This document shows, in pieces, positions 26,635 through 36,439 of a stretch of DNA of 64,000 nt. The stretch is from Paenibacillus spongiae. Its GTDB lineage: Bacteria; Bacillota; Bacilli; Paenibacillales; Paenibacillaceae. The translations under genes and the position numbers were made by a program. Under the pieces are notes generated by a model, which saw only the letters and a program-made list of their open reading frames with translations, searched no databases and was not told the origin of the DNA. The stretch spans positions 1,280,001-1,344,000 of the forward strand of contig NZ_CP091430.1 of the NCBI RefSeq assembly GCF_024734895.1, read 5' to 3'. Every line of letters starts with the position of its first letter. Positions within the stretch are counted from its first letter, which is position 1.

Positions 26635-27570
26635 ATGAACGCGATCGGGCGATTTTTGAAAGACGTCATCAAGAACAGAGCCATGCTGCTCTTCGTATTG
26701 CCGGCTACGGTTTGGTTTCTCTTCTTTTCCTACCTGCCGATGTTCGGGACCGTCATCGCTTTCAAGGAATACCGGTTCAGCGACGGATTTTTGAACAGCA
26801 TTATCAACAGCAAGTGGGTCGGCTTCGATAACTTCAAGTTTCTGTTCGCGACCGAGGACGCGTATATCATTACGCGCAATACACTGCTGTACAATATTGT
26901 CTTTATTATCTTCGGGCTTATTTTGGCGGTTGCGATGGCCATTATTTTATCCGAAATCGTGAACAAGCGGCTGGCGAAGCTGTATCAGACCGGCATGTTC
27001 ATGCCTTACTTCCTGTCTTGGGTCATCGTCGGTTACTTCACGTTCACATTCCTCAGCATGGACCGCGGAATGCTGAATCAAATTTTGAACTTTTTCGGCT
27101 TCGAATCGATTCAATGGTATTCGGAGGCGAAGTACTGGCCGCTTATTCTGGTGCTGATCAATTTCTGGAAGATCATTGGCTATAACAGCGTCGTTTATTT
27201 GGCAGCCATCATGGGGATCGACAAATCATTGTACGAAGCGGCTATGATCGACGGCGCCAACAAGTGGCAGCAAATCCGCCGCATTACGATTCCGATGCTC
27301 GCGCCGATTATGACGATTCTGACACTGCTGGCGATCGGACGGATTTTCTATGCCGACTTCGGGCTCTTCTACCAGGTTCCGCGCGACTCGGGTGCGCTGT
27401 ATTCGGTAACCAACGTTATCGATACGTATGTATACAGAGGCTTGAAGGTCACGGGTGAAATCGGCATGACGACAGCGGCAGGCTTGTATCAATCGTTCGT
27501 CGGCTTCATTCTCGTCATTACATCCAACTATATTGTGCGGAGATTCAATAAAGACAACGCCCTATTCTAA
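26635..27570 (+). CDS. Sugar ABC transporter permease (LplB type)
   Basis: A 311-residue membrane protein with six predicted helices. The cytoplasmic EAA loop is readable as EAAMIDGANKWQQIRRITIPM. The N-terminal motif LLFVLPATVWFLFFSYLPMFGTVIAFKEY is typical of LplB/YtcP-system permeases. TTAGGAGGG precedes the ATG. No ATPase gene lies in this locus, as usual for this class, which shares an MsmX-like ATPase encoded elsewhere. Confidence 0.93.
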   Translation: MNAIGRFLKDVIKNRAMLLFVLPATVWFLFFSYLPMFGTVIAFKEYRFSDGFLNSIINSKWVGFDNFKFLFATEDAYIITRNTLLYNIVFIIFGLILAVAMAIILSEIVNKRLAKLYQTGMFMPYFLSWVIVGYFTFTFLSMDRGMLNQILNFFGFESIQWYSEAKYWPLILVLINFWKIIGYNSVVYLAAIMGIDKSLYEAAMIDGANKWQQIRRITIPMLAPIMTILTLLAIGRIFYADFGLFYQVPRDSGALYSVTNVIDTYVYRGLKVTGEIGMTTAAGLYQSFVGFILVITSNYIVRRFNKDNALF

Positions 27571-27605
27571 ATAAGCGTCATTTCAACATGAAAGGAGATT
27601 GGGCC

Positions 27606-28517
27606 GTGTTTCGCAAAAGAAAACGTGATTTCCACCAGCTAACGCCGGCATGGAATATATTGTTTAATCTTATCGCGGGTATTTTCGCATTCGCATGCGT
27701 ATTTCCCTTCCTCTTCGTGACCATCATCTCCTTTACGGATGAAAAAACGTTGGCCAAAAACGGTTACGAGCTGATTCCGGACCAATGGAGCATTGAGGGT
27801 TACAAATATGTGTTTCAAACGGGCGATTCACTGTTTCGCGCCTATGGCGTCACCATCTTCACGACGGTTGTCGGCACGGTGATCAGCTTGATCTTCATAT
27901 CGCTGTTCTCTTACGCGATTTCAAGAAAGAGCTTTAAATTCCGTAATTTCTTCTCGTTCTTCGCCTTCTTCACGATGCTCTTTAACGGCGGTCTCGTGCC
28001 GACTTATATCGTGGCTACGCAGCTGCTCGGCTTGAAGGATTCGATCTGGGCGCTTATCCTCCCGATGGCGGTCAATGCGTTCTACATCATGATTATGCGG
28101 ACGTTCTACAGCACGATGGTTCCGGACGCCCTCATCGAGTCAGGCAAAATAGACGGCGCCGGAGAGCTGCGCATCTTCACGAAGCTCGTTCTTCCGCTGT
28201 CATTGCCGGGTCTGGCCACCATTGCTCTGTTCAGCACGCTGGGCTATTGGAACGACTGGTTCAATGCGCTTCTGTACATTGACGATCCGAATCTGGTGCC
28301 GCTGCAATCGATGCTGATGCGGATTGAAACGAGCATGCAGTTCATTTTGCAAAATTCGCAGAACAGCTCGCTCAGTACCGGACTGCTTCAAAATATGCCG
28401 CAGGATACGTCGCGTATGGCGATGGTCGTATTGGCCACAGGGCCGATCATCCTGGCATATCCGTTCTTCCAGCGTTATTTCGTTCAAGGCTTGACGATCG
28501 GCGCTGTAAAAGAATAA
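27606..28517 (+). CDS. Sugar ABC transporter permease (YtcP/MalG type)
   Basis: A permease of about 303 residues with six predicted helices, partner of the preceding gene. The EAA loop is IESGKIDGAGELRIFTKLVLPLS. The C-terminus PIILAYPFFQRYFVQGLTIGAVKE is the standard ending of this family. AAGGAG (27591-27596) lies 9 bases before GTG 27606, which I prefer over an ATG at 27588 that overlaps the SD. Confidence 0.93.
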   Translation: MFRKRKRDFHQLTPAWNILFNLIAGIFAFACVFPFLFVTIISFTDEKTLAKNGYELIPDQWSIEGYKYVFQTGDSLFRAYGVTIFTTVVGTVISLIFISLFSYAISRKSFKFRNFFSFFAFFTMLFNGGLVPTYIVATQLLGLKDSIWALILPMAVNAFYIMIMRTFYSTMVPDALIESGKIDGAGELRIFTKLVLPLSLPGLATIALFSTLGYWNDWFNALLYIDDPNLVPLQSMLMRIETSMQFILQNSQNSSLSTGLLQNMPQDTSRMAMVVLATGPIILAYPFFQRYFVQGLTIGAVKE

Positions 28518-28605
28518 TGACGGCCTAAGTAGGAGAACCCGGTTTGATGATCGAAATATATAGCGTACAGCTATGTTAGGATTACCAACAAAGGAGCAAT
28601 CTGTC

Positions 28606-29925
28606 ATGGAGCAATTTAGACTGCCTAAAATTCCGATGCCGCCGCTTGAACTGCCTCGAGCCGTTCAGGATGTACTGTCAGAGGCGGAGGCGAAGCTTGC
28701 CCACCGTCCAAAGCTGCTGAAGCTGTTCAAGAACTGTTTTCCGAATACGCTGGAGACGACGACCAAGCTCATGGACGATGGAACGACCTTCGTCATTACC
28801 GGAGATATTCCGGCCATGTGGCTGCGCGACTCCGTGGAGCAGGTCATCCAGTACGTTCCGCTCGCGAAGGAAGACGCTGATCTTCAGCGGATTATCGGCG
28901 GGTTAATCAAGCGGCATATGCAATGCATTCTGCATGATCCGTATGCCAATGCGTTCAATGAAACGGCGAACGACTGGCACTGGAACACCGATGACGAGAC
29001 CGATATGTCTCCGCTGGTATGGGAGCGCAAGTTCGAGCTGGACTCGGCCTGCTTCTCCATTCGCCTTGCTTTCCACTATTGGAAGGAGACGGGCCGTTCG
29101 GATATCTTCGATACCGACTTCAAGGCCGCCATGCTGCGGATCGTCGAGCTGTGGAAGACGGAGCAGAGCCACTTCGAGCAATCGCCTTACCGGTTTACGC
29201 GCGACAACGGCATTCCGACGGACTCGCTTCGCAACAACGGTCTGGGGATGCCGGTTAATTATACGGGAATGATCTGGTCGGGCTTCCGTTCAAGCGACGA
29301 TGCATGCGACTTCCATTACAATATTCCGGATAATATGTTCGCCGTTGTATCGCTGCGCCAGATGCGTGAAATCGCGGAATGGGTATTCCGGGATATGACG
29401 CTCGTCAAGGAGCTTAAACGGCTGGAGGACGAGGTCGACCACGGGATTCAACTGTACGGTATTTACCGCCATCCGGAATTTGGCCCGATCTATGCTTATG
29501 AGACGGATGGGTACGGCAATTACTGCCTGATGGACGATGCCGGAACGCCCGGACTGATCTCGATTCCGTACTTGGGGTATACGACCGCTGACGATCCGAT
29601 TTACCAGAATACGAGAAGGTTTGCCCTGAGCAAACAAAATCCGTTCTATTATGAGGGGACGCAAGCGAAGGGGATCGGCAGCCCGCATACGCCGCCGGAT
29701 TACATCTGGCATATGGCGCTCTCTATGCAGGGCTTGACGGCATCGACGGCCGAGGAGAAACTGGCGATGATCGCACTGCTCGAGTCTACGGATGCGGATA
29801 CGGGATATATGCATGAAGGCTTCCATGCCGATGATCCGGCCAAATTCACGAGAAGCTGGTTCGCATGGTCCAATAGTTTGTTCTCGCTTCTTGTCTATCG
29901 CGCGATGAAGGAAGGGATACTATGA
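28606..29925 (+). CDS. GH125 exo-alpha-1,6-mannosidase
   Basis: A soluble enzyme of about 439 residues. Family GH125 features are clear: TFVITGDIPAMWLRDS near the N-terminus, FNETANDWHWNTDDETDMSP, DGYGNYCLMDDAGTPGLISIPYLGY, and FYYEGTQAKGIGSPHTPPDYIWHMAL. GH125 enzymes invert and release mannose from alpha-1,6-linked non-reducing ends of mannans and N-glycans. No signal peptide is seen, so it acts on imported oligosaccharides. Its stop overlaps the next gene by 4 bases. Confidence 0.92.
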   Translation: MEQFRLPKIPMPPLELPRAVQDVLSEAEAKLAHRPKLLKLFKNCFPNTLETTTKLMDDGTTFVITGDIPAMWLRDSVEQVIQYVPLAKEDADLQRIIGGLIKRHMQCILHDPYANAFNETANDWHWNTDDETDMSPLVWERKFELDSACFSIRLAFHYWKETGRSDIFDTDFKAAMLRIVELWKTEQSHFEQSPYRFTRDNGIPTDSLRNNGLGMPVNYTGMIWSGFRSSDDACDFHYNIPDNMFAVVSLRQMREIAEWVFRDMTLVKELKRLEDEVDHGIQLYGIYRHPEFGPIYAYETDGYGNYCLMDDAGTPGLISIPYLGYTTADDPIYQNTRRFALSKQNPFYYEGTQAKGIGSPHTPPDYIWHMALSMQGLTASTAEEKLAMIALLESTDADTGYMHEGFHADDPAKFTRSWFAWSNSLFSLLVYRAMKEGIL

Positions 29926-32900
29926 GCAGTTCGATTATAATATTTCACGATTCTTCTTTCCCAGGTGCAGGTTACGGGGATTCGGCGATATCCGCTCTGG
30001 AAAGCATCGGCACCGTAGTGGATGCCGCAGGCCTGGCGGATGCGCTGCAGGCCGTTCAAGGAGAGGGCGCAAGCGGGTGCTTCATTAACCTGCATGCGCC
30101 TTATTTCCCGAAGACGGCGTGGGAAGGCATTCTCGCCTTCCTTCGGAATGGCGGAGGCTTGGTTAGCGTCGGCGGCGCGCCGTTCAAGCGCCCGGTCCGC
30201 ATGGAAGCCGGGCAGTGGCTGGTCGAGGCGGAGCAGACCGCATATCATCAGCAGCTGAACATTCACGAGGCGCTGCCCGTGAACGGAAGCCGTGTGGAGA
30301 CGCTTGCCGCCCATGCGGATATTCCGCTGTTCTCGGGTTATGAATCGCTGTTTGCGGCCGGCGCGGATACGTGGAATCTCGTTCCTCACGTGACGAAGAC
30401 CAGCGATCTGCCTCTTCAGATGGGATCGGCCGGTCCGATGGATGCCCGCTTGTACCCGTTATTGAAGGGTTTGTCCGGAGACGGTCGCGAAGTGGCGGCT
30501 CCTGCCGTCCTGTGGGAGAACATTAACGGCGCGTTCGGCGGCGGCAGATGGCTGTTCGTGAACGTGCCGCTTGCGCCTGAATTCTGGGGACGCGGCGGGG
30601 CGAATGCGCTCGCAGAGTGGGCGCAATATTGCGGACAGGGCGTAACCGAGCTGTGGGTGAAGCCGAATTATGCTTCGTTCGAGCCTGGTGAACGTCCGAT
30701 GCTGACGCTTCAGGCGCAGTCGCTCGCACGCTCCGGCAGATTGCCGGAGGTACAAGCAGGTACAAAGCGTTGGACGATCAGCCTTGCGTTGACCAAGGAA
30801 GGCGATACGTCATCGTGCTGGTCCCATGAGGTGAATATGGAGGTTGCCGGCAAGCTCGACATTGTGCGAATTCCGGTACCGGTTAAGGTAGAGAGCGGCT
30901 ATTACCGTCTCATATGCAGAGCGGAATCGGAAGACGGCGAGATCCGCATCCTTCGCCAAGGCTTCTGGGGCATCGACCGCCAGCTGCTGAGCGAGGGCGC
31001 GCCGGTCCGCAGCGGCCGGGATTATTTTGAGAAGGACGGGCGTCCGCTGCCTGTAGTCGGCATGACGTATATGACTTCGGATGTGGCGCGCAAGTTTCTA
31101 TTTCTGCCTAATGCGGATGTGTGGGACCGGGATATGGCTGCCATGCGGAAAGCCGGCATCAACTGGATCCGCACGGGCATATGGACGGCGTACCGCAATG
31201 TGATGCAGGTAGACGGCCACGCGTCGGAAGAAGTGCTCCGTTCCATCGACGCTTTTATTATGACGGCGAAGAAGAATGATCTTCAGCTGACATTCACCTT
31301 CTTCTCCTTCACGCCGGAGACATGGGAAGGGGTCAACCCCTACCTCGATCCTCGCAGCGTGGAAGCGCAGAAGCGGTTCGTCCGTTCCATCGTTTCACGC
31401 CATAGAGACACGAAGAACGTCGATTGGGACTTGATCAACGAACCGTCCATGTTCGATCCGCCGCAGATTTTCTCGAATGGGCCGCGTTCATGCCGCGATC
31501 CGTTCGAGCTGGCCGCTTATAAGGAATGGCTGGAGCAGCGGCATGGGTCGATCGAGCTTCTTCAGGAGCGCTGGAATATGTCGCCGGAGCAGCTGCCTTC
31601 GTTTGCGGCTGTAAAAGTGCCGGAGCCAGGCGAGATCAACTTCGACGTACAGGATATGCACCAAGGGAAGAAAGGCACGCGCTGGTTGGATTACTGCCTG
31701 TTCTCCATGGAGATGCATAACCGCTGGGCCAAGCAGCTCTATGAAGCGATCAAGGACGAATGCCCGGATCATATGGTGACGGTCGGTCAGGACGAAGGGC
31801 TGGGCGCACAGCGTCCGTCTCCATTGTTCTATGGGGAAGCTGTCGATTATACGACCGTTCACTCGTGGTGGCTGAACGATCATCTGGTATGGGACAGCGT
31901 CTTTGCCAAGACACTGGATAAGCCTACTTTGGTTCAGGAGACCGGCATCATGTACGTGGAAACGCCGGACGGCCGGGCGAAACGGTCGGAAGCGGAGCTT
32001 CGGAATATTTTGGAGCGCAAATACGCCTATGCTTTCGCAACGGGCGGAGCCGGTGCGGTTCAGTGGATCTGGAACACGAACTTCTACATGGATAATGCGA
32101 ACGAATCCCATATCGGTGCGCTTCGCGCCGACGGAACGGAGAAGCCGGAAGCGGACGTTTCCTATGACTTCGGTACGTTCATGGCCGAAATTCGCGACCT
32201 GTTCCGCGATCGGAAGCTGGAAGAGACGGCGATTATATATCCTTATTCGAACGATTTCTCGAATCGCAAGCTGGCCTTCGACGCAACGACCCGGTCGGTG
32301 CGCGTATGGACCTATGGGCTGAACATGCCGGTCCGCGGCGTGTCCGAATATGATTTGGATGCGTTGGAACGGGAGCCGGCCAAGCTGATCGTGCTTCCTA
32401 GCGCACATAATGTGGATGATGCGGCTTTCGATGCTCTGATCGATCATGTGAAGCGGACTGGAGCCGTATTGCTTATTACCGGCCCGATTGGCATCGATGC
32501 GTATTGGAAGCCGGCCGAGCGTCTGGAGGATGCCCTCGGTTCCGCAGAGCTGCGCAATGTGCTTCGCGAAGAGGCACTGCTGCTCGACGGACAGGCGCTT
32601 CCGGTATCCTATGGAAACCGGCGGATTGCGCAGGTGTTTAAAGAAGTCCGGAGCGGCGGGGCTGCTGCGGCAGGGCTGCGGGGCGATGCGGTCGTCGACG
32701 TGCCGCTTGGACGCGGACGATTGATATGGAGTCCGCTTCCTGTAGAATTGAACGACCGGACGGAGCCGGTTGAGTCGTTGTACCGCTACGCGGCGGAAAC
32801 GGCGAACGTCGGCTCCGGGCTGGAATGGCTGCGCGGCGGTGAGCTGTCCGGGGTATTCGGGCGGAAGCTTGAATTTGCGGATGGCGCGCTGTTCACGTTC

Positions 32901-33068
32901 GTGTCTGAATTTGCTTACGATACCGACATCGAAGTGAAGGATAGCCAGACAGGCGCAACCTATTCCTTCGTCCTCGAGCGGGAACGCTCCGTGTTGTTCG
33001 CCACAGACGCCAGCGGACGCCTTCTGTCCGTGTACCGTCCCGGCGAGGTTAACGTTCGGGTGAACTAA
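29922..33068 (+). CDS. Clan GH-A glycoside hydrolase, GH42-like, 1048 residues
   Basis: A large cytoplasmic enzyme. The first 380 residues form a ThuA/beta-sandwich-like extension; a TIM barrel follows. The predicted acid/base is E507 in DWDLINEPSMF and the nucleophile is E673 in PTLVQETGIMYV, the clan GH-A arrangement. A GH42-type trimerisation-like domain (IIYPYSNDFSNRKLAFDATTRSVRVW...) and a C-terminal beta domain complete it. It lies between GH125 and GH38 mannosidases, so beta-mannoside or beta-galactoside cleavage in glycan breakdown is likely. The exact family (GH42, GH164 or other) cannot be fixed by eye. Confidence 0.78.
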   Translation: MSSSIIIFHDSSFPGAGYGDSAISALESIGTVVDAAGLADALQAVQGEGASGCFINLHAPYFPKTAWEGILAFLRNGGGLVSVGGAPFKRPVRMEAGQWLVEAEQTAYHQQLNIHEALPVNGSRVETLAAHADIPLFSGYESLFAAGADTWNLVPHVTKTSDLPLQMGSAGPMDARLYPLLKGLSGDGREVAAPAVLWENINGAFGGGRWLFVNVPLAPEFWGRGGANALAEWAQYCGQGVTELWVKPNYASFEPGERPMLTLQAQSLARSGRLPEVQAGTKRWTISLALTKEGDTSSCWSHEVNMEVAGKLDIVRIPVPVKVESGYYRLICRAESEDGEIRILRQGFWGIDRQLLSEGAPVRSGRDYFEKDGRPLPVVGMTYMTSDVARKFLFLPNADVWDRDMAAMRKAGINWIRTGIWTAYRNVMQVDGHASEEVLRSIDAFIMTAKKNDLQLTFTFFSFTPETWEGVNPYLDPRSVEAQKRFVRSIVSRHRDTKNVDWDLINEPSMFDPPQIFSNGPRSCRDPFELAAYKEWLEQRHGSIELLQERWNMSPEQLPSFAAVKVPEPGEINFDVQDMHQGKKGTRWLDYCLFSMEMHNRWAKQLYEAIKDECPDHMVTVGQDEGLGAQRPSPLFYGEAVDYTTVHSWWLNDHLVWDSVFAKTLDKPTLVQETGIMYVETPDGRAKRSEAELRNILERKYAYAFATGGAGAVQWIWNTNFYMDNANESHIGALRADGTEKPEADVSYDFGTFMAEIRDLFRDRKLEETAIIYPYSNDFSNRKLAFDATTRSVRVWTYGLNMPVRGVSEYDLDALEREPAKLIVLPSAHNVDDAAFDALIDHVKRTGAVLLITGPIGIDAYWKPAERLEDALGSAELRNVLREEALLLDGQALPVSYGNRRIAQVFKEVRSGGAAAAGLRGDAVVDVPLGRGRLIWSPLPVELNDRTEPVESLYRYAAETANVGSGLEWLRGGELSGVFGRKLEFADGALFTFVSEFAYDTDIEVKDSQTGATYSFVLERERSVLFATDASGRLLSVYRPGEVNVRVN

Positions 33069-33094
33069 TTCGTTATGAAGGTTGATTCAGGCAG

Positions 33095-33130
33095 AGCCGG
33101 CGGCGCCGATCAGGGGCGGCGCCGGCTTTT
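33095..33130 (+). terminator. Hairpin between the GH42-like and GH38 genes
   Basis: AGCCGGCG (33095-33102) pairs CGCCGGCT (33120-33127), with further GC-rich pairing inside, followed by TTT. It may end part of the transcripts before the GH38 gene. Confidence 0.75.
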
Positions 33131-33172
33131 ATTTTCAGAAACGCGGCTTAATGAAAGGAGTGCAGCACGCAC

Positions 33173-35929
33173 ATGAACAAACAACGGAAGGCGCATATTA
33201 TTTCGCATACCCACTGGGACCGGGAATGGTATTTGCCTTATGAGAAGCATCACGTACTGCTCGTGAAGCTGATGGATACGCTTATCGACACGCTGGAGAA
33301 CGATCCGGAATACAGAAGCTTCTATCTGGACGGTCAGACGATCATCCTGGAGGACTATTTGCAGGTGAGGCCGGAGAAGCGGGAGCGCCTCGAACGGTTA
33401 ATCCGGGACGGCCGCATCTTTATCGGACCGTGGTATATTTTGCAGGATGCGTTCCTGACGAGCAGCGAAGCGAACGCGCGGAATTTGCAGATCGGCCATC
33501 AGGACGCGTCGCGTTATGGGACGATCGCGAAGGTGGGATATTTCCCCGACACGTTCGGCAATATCGGACAAGCGCCTCAGATGATGCGCCAGGCGGGCAT
33601 CGATAACGCCGTATTCGGCAGGGGCGTCAAGCCGACCGGCTTCAATAATACCGTGGCCGATTCCGAATACGAATCTTCGTTCTCCGAGCTGATCTGGGAA
33701 GGACCGGACGGCTCGCAGGTGCTCGGCATCCTGTTCGCGAACTGGTACTCGAACGGCAACGAAATTCCGGCGGACGAGACGGAAGCGAAGCTGTACTGGG
33801 AACGCAAGCTGGCCGATGCGGAGAAGTATGCGTCGACCGGGCAGCTGCTGTACATGAACGGCTGCGACCATCAGCCGATTCAGCGGGATTTGGCCGAGGC
33901 GCTGCGGACGGCCCGCAGACTTTACCCCGATACGGAGTTCGTCCATTCGAACTTCGCGGACTATTTGGCATCGGTTCGCAGCTCGCTTGGTCGGGAGCTG
34001 TCCGTCGTCAAGGGCGAGCTGCGCAGCCAGCGGACGGACGGCTGGTCTACGCTGGTTAATACCGCTTCCTCTCGCGTCTATCTAAAGCAGATGAATCAAG
34101 CCGGTCAGGCGCTGCTGGAGAAAGTGGCCGAGCCGCTTGCAGCTTACGCTTATCTGCTCGGGGAAGATTATCCGCATCACCTGTTCACGTATGCGTGGAA
34201 GACGCTCATGCAGAACCATCCGCATGACAGTATCTGCGGCTGCAGCGTGGACGAGGTGCACCGCGAGATGGTGACGCGCTTCGAGAAGAGCCGCCATGTG
34301 GCGGAAACGATCGTGGACGACAGCAAGCATGCGATTGCCTCGGCAATCGATACGACCGCATTCGCGGCGTACGGGGCCGATGCGCTGCCGGTTGTCGCAT
34401 TCAACACGACCGGCTGGGCGAGAACGGGCGTCGTTACGATCGAGGCGGATGCCGAGCGGCTGTACTTCCGCGACGGCGTGCCTCTCCCCGAGATTAACCG
34501 CCGCATGAAGGCGGTCGATCTGACCGGCCGCGTGCTGGTGGATGAATCCGGCCGGATCATACCTTGCACGGTGGAGGATTTGGGCCTGCAGTTCGGCTAT
34601 GATCTGCCGGATGACAAGTTCCGTCAACCGTACCAGGCCCGCCGGGTGCGCCTGACGTTCGAAGCGGAGCAAGTGCCTGCGCTTGGACACCGGACATACG
34701 CCTGGGTTCGCAAGGCGGAGAGCGGCGCCGCGGAGAATGCGGTCTCGGATTCCGCTTCGGCCAGCTATTCACTGCTGAATGGCGACCGCATCATGGAGAA
34801 CGACCGGATCCGGATCGAGATAGCCGATGACGGTTCGTTCGCTTTGACGGACAAGTCGACCGGCCGCGAGTTCCGCGATTTGTGCGTGTACGAGGATACC
34901 GGGGATATCGGGAACGAATATATGTACAAGCAGCCGAATGGAGAGGAAGCGCTGACGACCAAAGGGCTCACGGCAGACATTCGCGTCGTGGAGAACAAAC
35001 CGTACCGCGCGACCTTCGAAATCGTGCATGAATGGGCGATTCCGGCCGGCGCGGACGATTTGCTTGCGGAAGAGCAGCGGGACCTGGTCTATTTCCCGGA
35101 ACGGAAGGCGCAGCGCGTCAGCCGGACGGTGCCGATGACGATTCGTACGCTGGTCAGCCTGAACCGGAGCGGCCGAGGGGTGGAGATTCGTACATCCTTC
35201 AATAATCAGGCGAAGGATCATCGCGTCCGCGCCTTGTTCCCAACCGACTTGGCGGCTGGCACGCATGCCGCCGACTCGATCTTCGAGGTTGCCGTACGCG
35301 ACAACGAGCCGTCGGCCGAGTGGATGAATCCAAGCAACTGCCAGCATCAGCAGGCGTTCGTCGACGTAAGTGGCGCCGGCGCCGGCTTGACGGTCGCGAA
35401 TCTGGGGCTGAACGAGTATGAAGTGCTTCGTGACGGACGTAATACGATCGCGGTGACGCTGCTTCGCTCGACGGGCGAGCTCGGCGACTGGGGCTTGTTC
35501 CCGACGCCGGAGGCGCAATGCCTCGGCGAGCAGACGGCGAGTCTGCTTCTGGTGCCGCATGACGGCGACGGCGCCTCGTCGGGTGCGTACGCGGAAGCTT
35601 ATCAGTTCCAGGTGCCATGGACGACATGCCAGACGGAGCTGCACGAAGGAAAGCTGAAGCCGCTGCATGCGCCGCTTCACTGGGAAGGCAGCCGGCTCGC
35701 ATTCTCCTCATTGAAGGTAAGCGCCGATTCCGGCGACGTGATGCTGCGCTGGTACAATATGAACGCGGCGCCGACGACGCTTGCGCTAACCTCGCCAATG
35801 GCGAGCGGCGGAACCTACAAGAGCGATCTGCTGGAGCTGCAGGGCGAGACGCTTGAGGCGAACGGCAAGACGTCGACCTTGGCGGTCGGTCCTTGTGAGA
35901 TCGTAACTGTGGGCGTGAAGGTAGAATAA
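33173..35929 (+). CDS. GH38 alpha-mannosidase
   Basis: A 918-residue retaining alpha-mannosidase. The zinc ligands H12 and D16 lie in SHTHWDREWY, and the predicted nucleophile is D126 in GYFPDTFGN. Middle-domain motifs QNHPHDSICGCSVDEVH and the C-terminal beta domains (NCQHQQAFVDV...GLTVANLGLNEYEV) follow. Lack of a signal peptide suggests cytoplasmic action, as for MngB-type enzymes. It likely removes alpha-linked mannose from imported mannosides alongside GH125. AAGGAG precedes the ATG. Confidence 0.95.
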   Translation: MNKQRKAHIISHTHWDREWYLPYEKHHVLLVKLMDTLIDTLENDPEYRSFYLDGQTIILEDYLQVRPEKRERLERLIRDGRIFIGPWYILQDAFLTSSEANARNLQIGHQDASRYGTIAKVGYFPDTFGNIGQAPQMMRQAGIDNAVFGRGVKPTGFNNTVADSEYESSFSELIWEGPDGSQVLGILFANWYSNGNEIPADETEAKLYWERKLADAEKYASTGQLLYMNGCDHQPIQRDLAEALRTARRLYPDTEFVHSNFADYLASVRSSLGRELSVVKGELRSQRTDGWSTLVNTASSRVYLKQMNQAGQALLEKVAEPLAAYAYLLGEDYPHHLFTYAWKTLMQNHPHDSICGCSVDEVHREMVTRFEKSRHVAETIVDDSKHAIASAIDTTAFAAYGADALPVVAFNTTGWARTGVVTIEADAERLYFRDGVPLPEINRRMKAVDLTGRVLVDESGRIIPCTVEDLGLQFGYDLPDDKFRQPYQARRVRLTFEAEQVPALGHRTYAWVRKAESGAAENAVSDSASASYSLLNGDRIMENDRIRIEIADDGSFALTDKSTGREFRDLCVYEDTGDIGNEYMYKQPNGEEALTTKGLTADIRVVENKPYRATFEIVHEWAIPAGADDLLAEEQRDLVYFPERKAQRVSRTVPMTIRTLVSLNRSGRGVEIRTSFNNQAKDHRVRALFPTDLAAGTHAADSIFEVAVRDNEPSAEWMNPSNCQHQQAFVDVSGAGAGLTVANLGLNEYEVLRDGRNTIAVTLLRSTGELGDWGLFPTPEAQCLGEQTASLLLVPHDGDGASSGAYAEAYQFQVPWTTCQTELHEGKLKPLHAPLHWEGSRLAFSSLKVSADSGDVMLRWYNMNAAPTTLALTSPMASGGTYKSDLLELQGETLEANGKTSTLAVGPCEIVTVGVKVE

Positions 35930-35935
35930 GTGAGA

Positions 35936-35966
35936 AGACGGCCTTCCTGGCGGGAGGCCGTCTTTT
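35936..35966 (+). terminator. Terminator of the mannoside locus
   Basis: AAGACGGCCT pairs AGGCCGTCTT around loop TCCTGGCGGG, followed by TT, directly after the GH38 stop. Confidence 0.9.
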
Positions 35967-35992
35967 AGGTGTCTTTGTCGGAACTGCGCTAA

Positions 35993-36439
35993 TGGCTCGG
36001 CCTGATCGGCCACACCGGCCTGACTGGCCTGACCGGCGCGACTGGCCTGATAGGCCCGACTGGCCTGATAGGCCCGACTGGCCTGACCGGCCTGACCGGC
36101 CTGACCGGCCTGACTGGCCTGATCGGCCTGACCGGCCTGACCGGCCTGACTGGCCTGATCGGCCTGACCGGCCTGACCGGCCTGACCGGCCTGACCGGCC
36201 TGACCGGCCTGACCGGCCCGACTGGCCTGATCGGCCTGACCGGCCTGACCGGCCTGACCGGCCTGACCGGCCTGACTGGCCTGATCGGCCTGACCGGCCC
36301 GACTGGCCCGACTGGCCTGACTGGCCACACCGGCCCGACTGGCCTGACCGGCCTGACCGGCCTGACTGGCCTGATAGGCCCGACTGGCCACAACGAATGC
36401 CGTCACCAGCCTATGTTTCTTTCATCACATTGCGTTTGA
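35993..36439 (+). pseudogene. Collagen-like Gly-X-Thr repeat tract without a start codon
   Basis: From 35999 to 36388 a GGC glycine codon occurs at every ninth base without exception, 44 in a row, giving [16 protein letters not shown] triplets. X is mostly Leu, Pro, His or Ala and Y mostly Thr or Ile. This matches bacterial collagen-like surface or exosporium proteins. The frame is closed upstream by TAA at 35990-35992, has no ATG, GTG or TTG before the repeats, and ends 17 codons after the last Gly at TGA 36437-36439. The other strand and frames are also open because of the 9-base repeat, but none keeps a strict Gly pattern. I read it as a remnant or displaced fragment. Confidence 0.65.

Noticed and set aside
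34082..34690. Long antisense frames across the GH38 and other large genes
   Set aside because: They are shadows of GC-rich coding DNA and lack SD and domains.
35999..36390. CRISPR array
   Set aside because: The unit is 9 bases without unique spacers, and no cas genes are present.
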